From Pseudoscleropodium purum (taxonomy: Eukaryota > Streptophyta > Bryopsida > Hypnales > Brachytheciaceae): a stretch of DNA of 64,000 bases. The stretch spans positions 31,858,243 through 31,922,242 of the forward strand of contig OZ017796.1 of assembly GCA_963969395.1 (NCBI GenBank), written 5' to 3'. Under the pieces are notes generated by a model. It had not been told where the DNA came from. It ran no database searches and saw only the letters and a list, made by a program, of their open reading frames with translations. This document shows positions 63,363-64,000 of this stretch, in pieces. The position numbers and the translations under genes were made by a program. The stretch's first letter is position 1; each line of letters opens with the position of its first letter.

Positions 63363-63940
63363 TCACTTGACATTCACAAGCTCGACATCAAATGAGAGCC
63401 ATGAGTTTCCAGGGATAGTTCCCGGAACACCTTTAGCCCCATATCTGCATATTCCAAGATACCCGATAATTAGAAAACTGAAGCATCAAAATTATATGAA
63501 CATCTAAGGTTAACATGAATAAACAAATGAGGAAGTAATGACGTACGCCATCTGTGGTGGAATAGTGAGTCTTCTCTTGTCGCCAACCCTCATTCCTGGA
63601 GCAACAAGTTCAATGTCAAGTGCAACCAACCATGTTCACACCACATTTTGACCTTCAAACATGAACTCGTCTGGGAAGAGACAAAAGCTACTTAAATTGA
63701 CAACACGCACACAAATTACCTCCTAGAATTGCAAGTGCATGCCAGATAGACAAATAAACACTTTTTTATCAAGTGCGAAAGAAAGTGACATAGTTTAGCT
63801 GTTCACTCACCATCAACACCCACATCCCACCCTTTGATAACCTCTCCAACGCCCAACCTAAACTCAAAAGCTTTCTTGCCTACAGTGGAATCAAAGACCT
63901 TGCCATTTGACTTGAACTTCCCAATGTATTGCATAGCCAC
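63363..63940 (-). CDS. FKBP-type peptidyl-prolyl cis-trans isomerase, last three exons (partial)
   Basis: Exons 63811-63940, 63547-63595 and 63363-63444 (stop at 63363-63365) give the last 86 residues; the 5' part lies beyond the right edge. They contain [58 protein letters not shown] and FDVELVNV, the standard FKBP fold. The residues usually lining the pocket are present (Y and F of the first strands, FD, VIKGW, the tyrosine of AYG). The isomerase domain ends the protein, as in nuclear FKBPs of the FKBP43/53 type, whose C-terminal sequence it resembles; the subtype needs the missing N-terminus. The phase-0 acceptor at 63941 shows that at least one more exon lies upstream. Confidence 0.93.
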
Positions 63941-64000
63941 CTGTCACGTGTCATCATTTCAGACTGTCACTTCACGATAAAAGGAAGCCTAGGTGTGAAA

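Noticed and set aside
1..64000. CRISPR arrays, rRNA, bacterial operons, LTR retrotransposon gag/pol
   Set aside because: None seen. No regularly spaced repeats with spacers, no rRNA-like stretches and no reverse transcriptase or integrase motifs in the frames examined.

Overview
This window is nuclear DNA from a land plant. The genes have spliceosomal introns with GT..AG ends, plastid transit peptides, a plant cell-wall XTH, a wall O-acetyltransferase of the RWA family and an L-type lectin receptor kinase. The intergenic DNA is very AT-rich and full of short inverted-repeat transposons. Introns are short (about 80 to 1,150 bp). No LTR-retrotransposon gag/pol was seen. I infer a non-seed plant, perhaps a bryophyte, but the sequence does not settle the species.

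Layout. XTH (+, 3.1-5.0 kb, perhaps with a fifth exon to 5.7 kb). Unrecognised plastid membrane protein (-, 7.8-10.6 kb) with two upstream G-boxes. A 7.7 kb CACTA-like nonautonomous transposon (11.4-19.1 kb) holding two nested ~925 bp elements. More members of that TA-flanked inverted-repeat family at 21.9, 29.3 and 32.7 kb. Remains of an unknown coding sequence (-, 24.3-25.2 kb). Lectin receptor kinase with one frame break (+, 25.8-28.0 kb). RWA wall acetyltransferase (-, 35.4-40.1 kb, 14-15 coding exons). A 423 bp inverted-repeat MITE with a SINE inserted in it (42.6-43.0 kb). A repeat-only stretch (43-52.6 kb). Small plastid DUF6737-like membrane protein (-, 52.7-54.6 kb). CTF4/WDHD1-type replisome adaptor lacking the usual N-terminal WD40 propeller (+, 58.0-62.1 kb). 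Last three exons of an FKBP prolyl isomerase (-, 63.4-63.9 kb), whose start lies beyond the window.

The genes do not form a cluster or pathway. XTH and RWA both act on wall polysaccharides (xyloglucan remodelling in the wall; polysaccharide acetylation in the Golgi), and two genes encode plastid membrane proteins, but spacing and orientation suggest chance neighbours. Exon structures were built by hand from reading frame, splice signals and family knowledge; every junction was checked for phase. I found no convincing undescribed system. The points most worth a second look are the shortened CTF4, the frame-broken receptor kinase, the duplicated splice donor in the DUF6737-like gene, the possible basic-tail exon of XTH, and the nested transposons.
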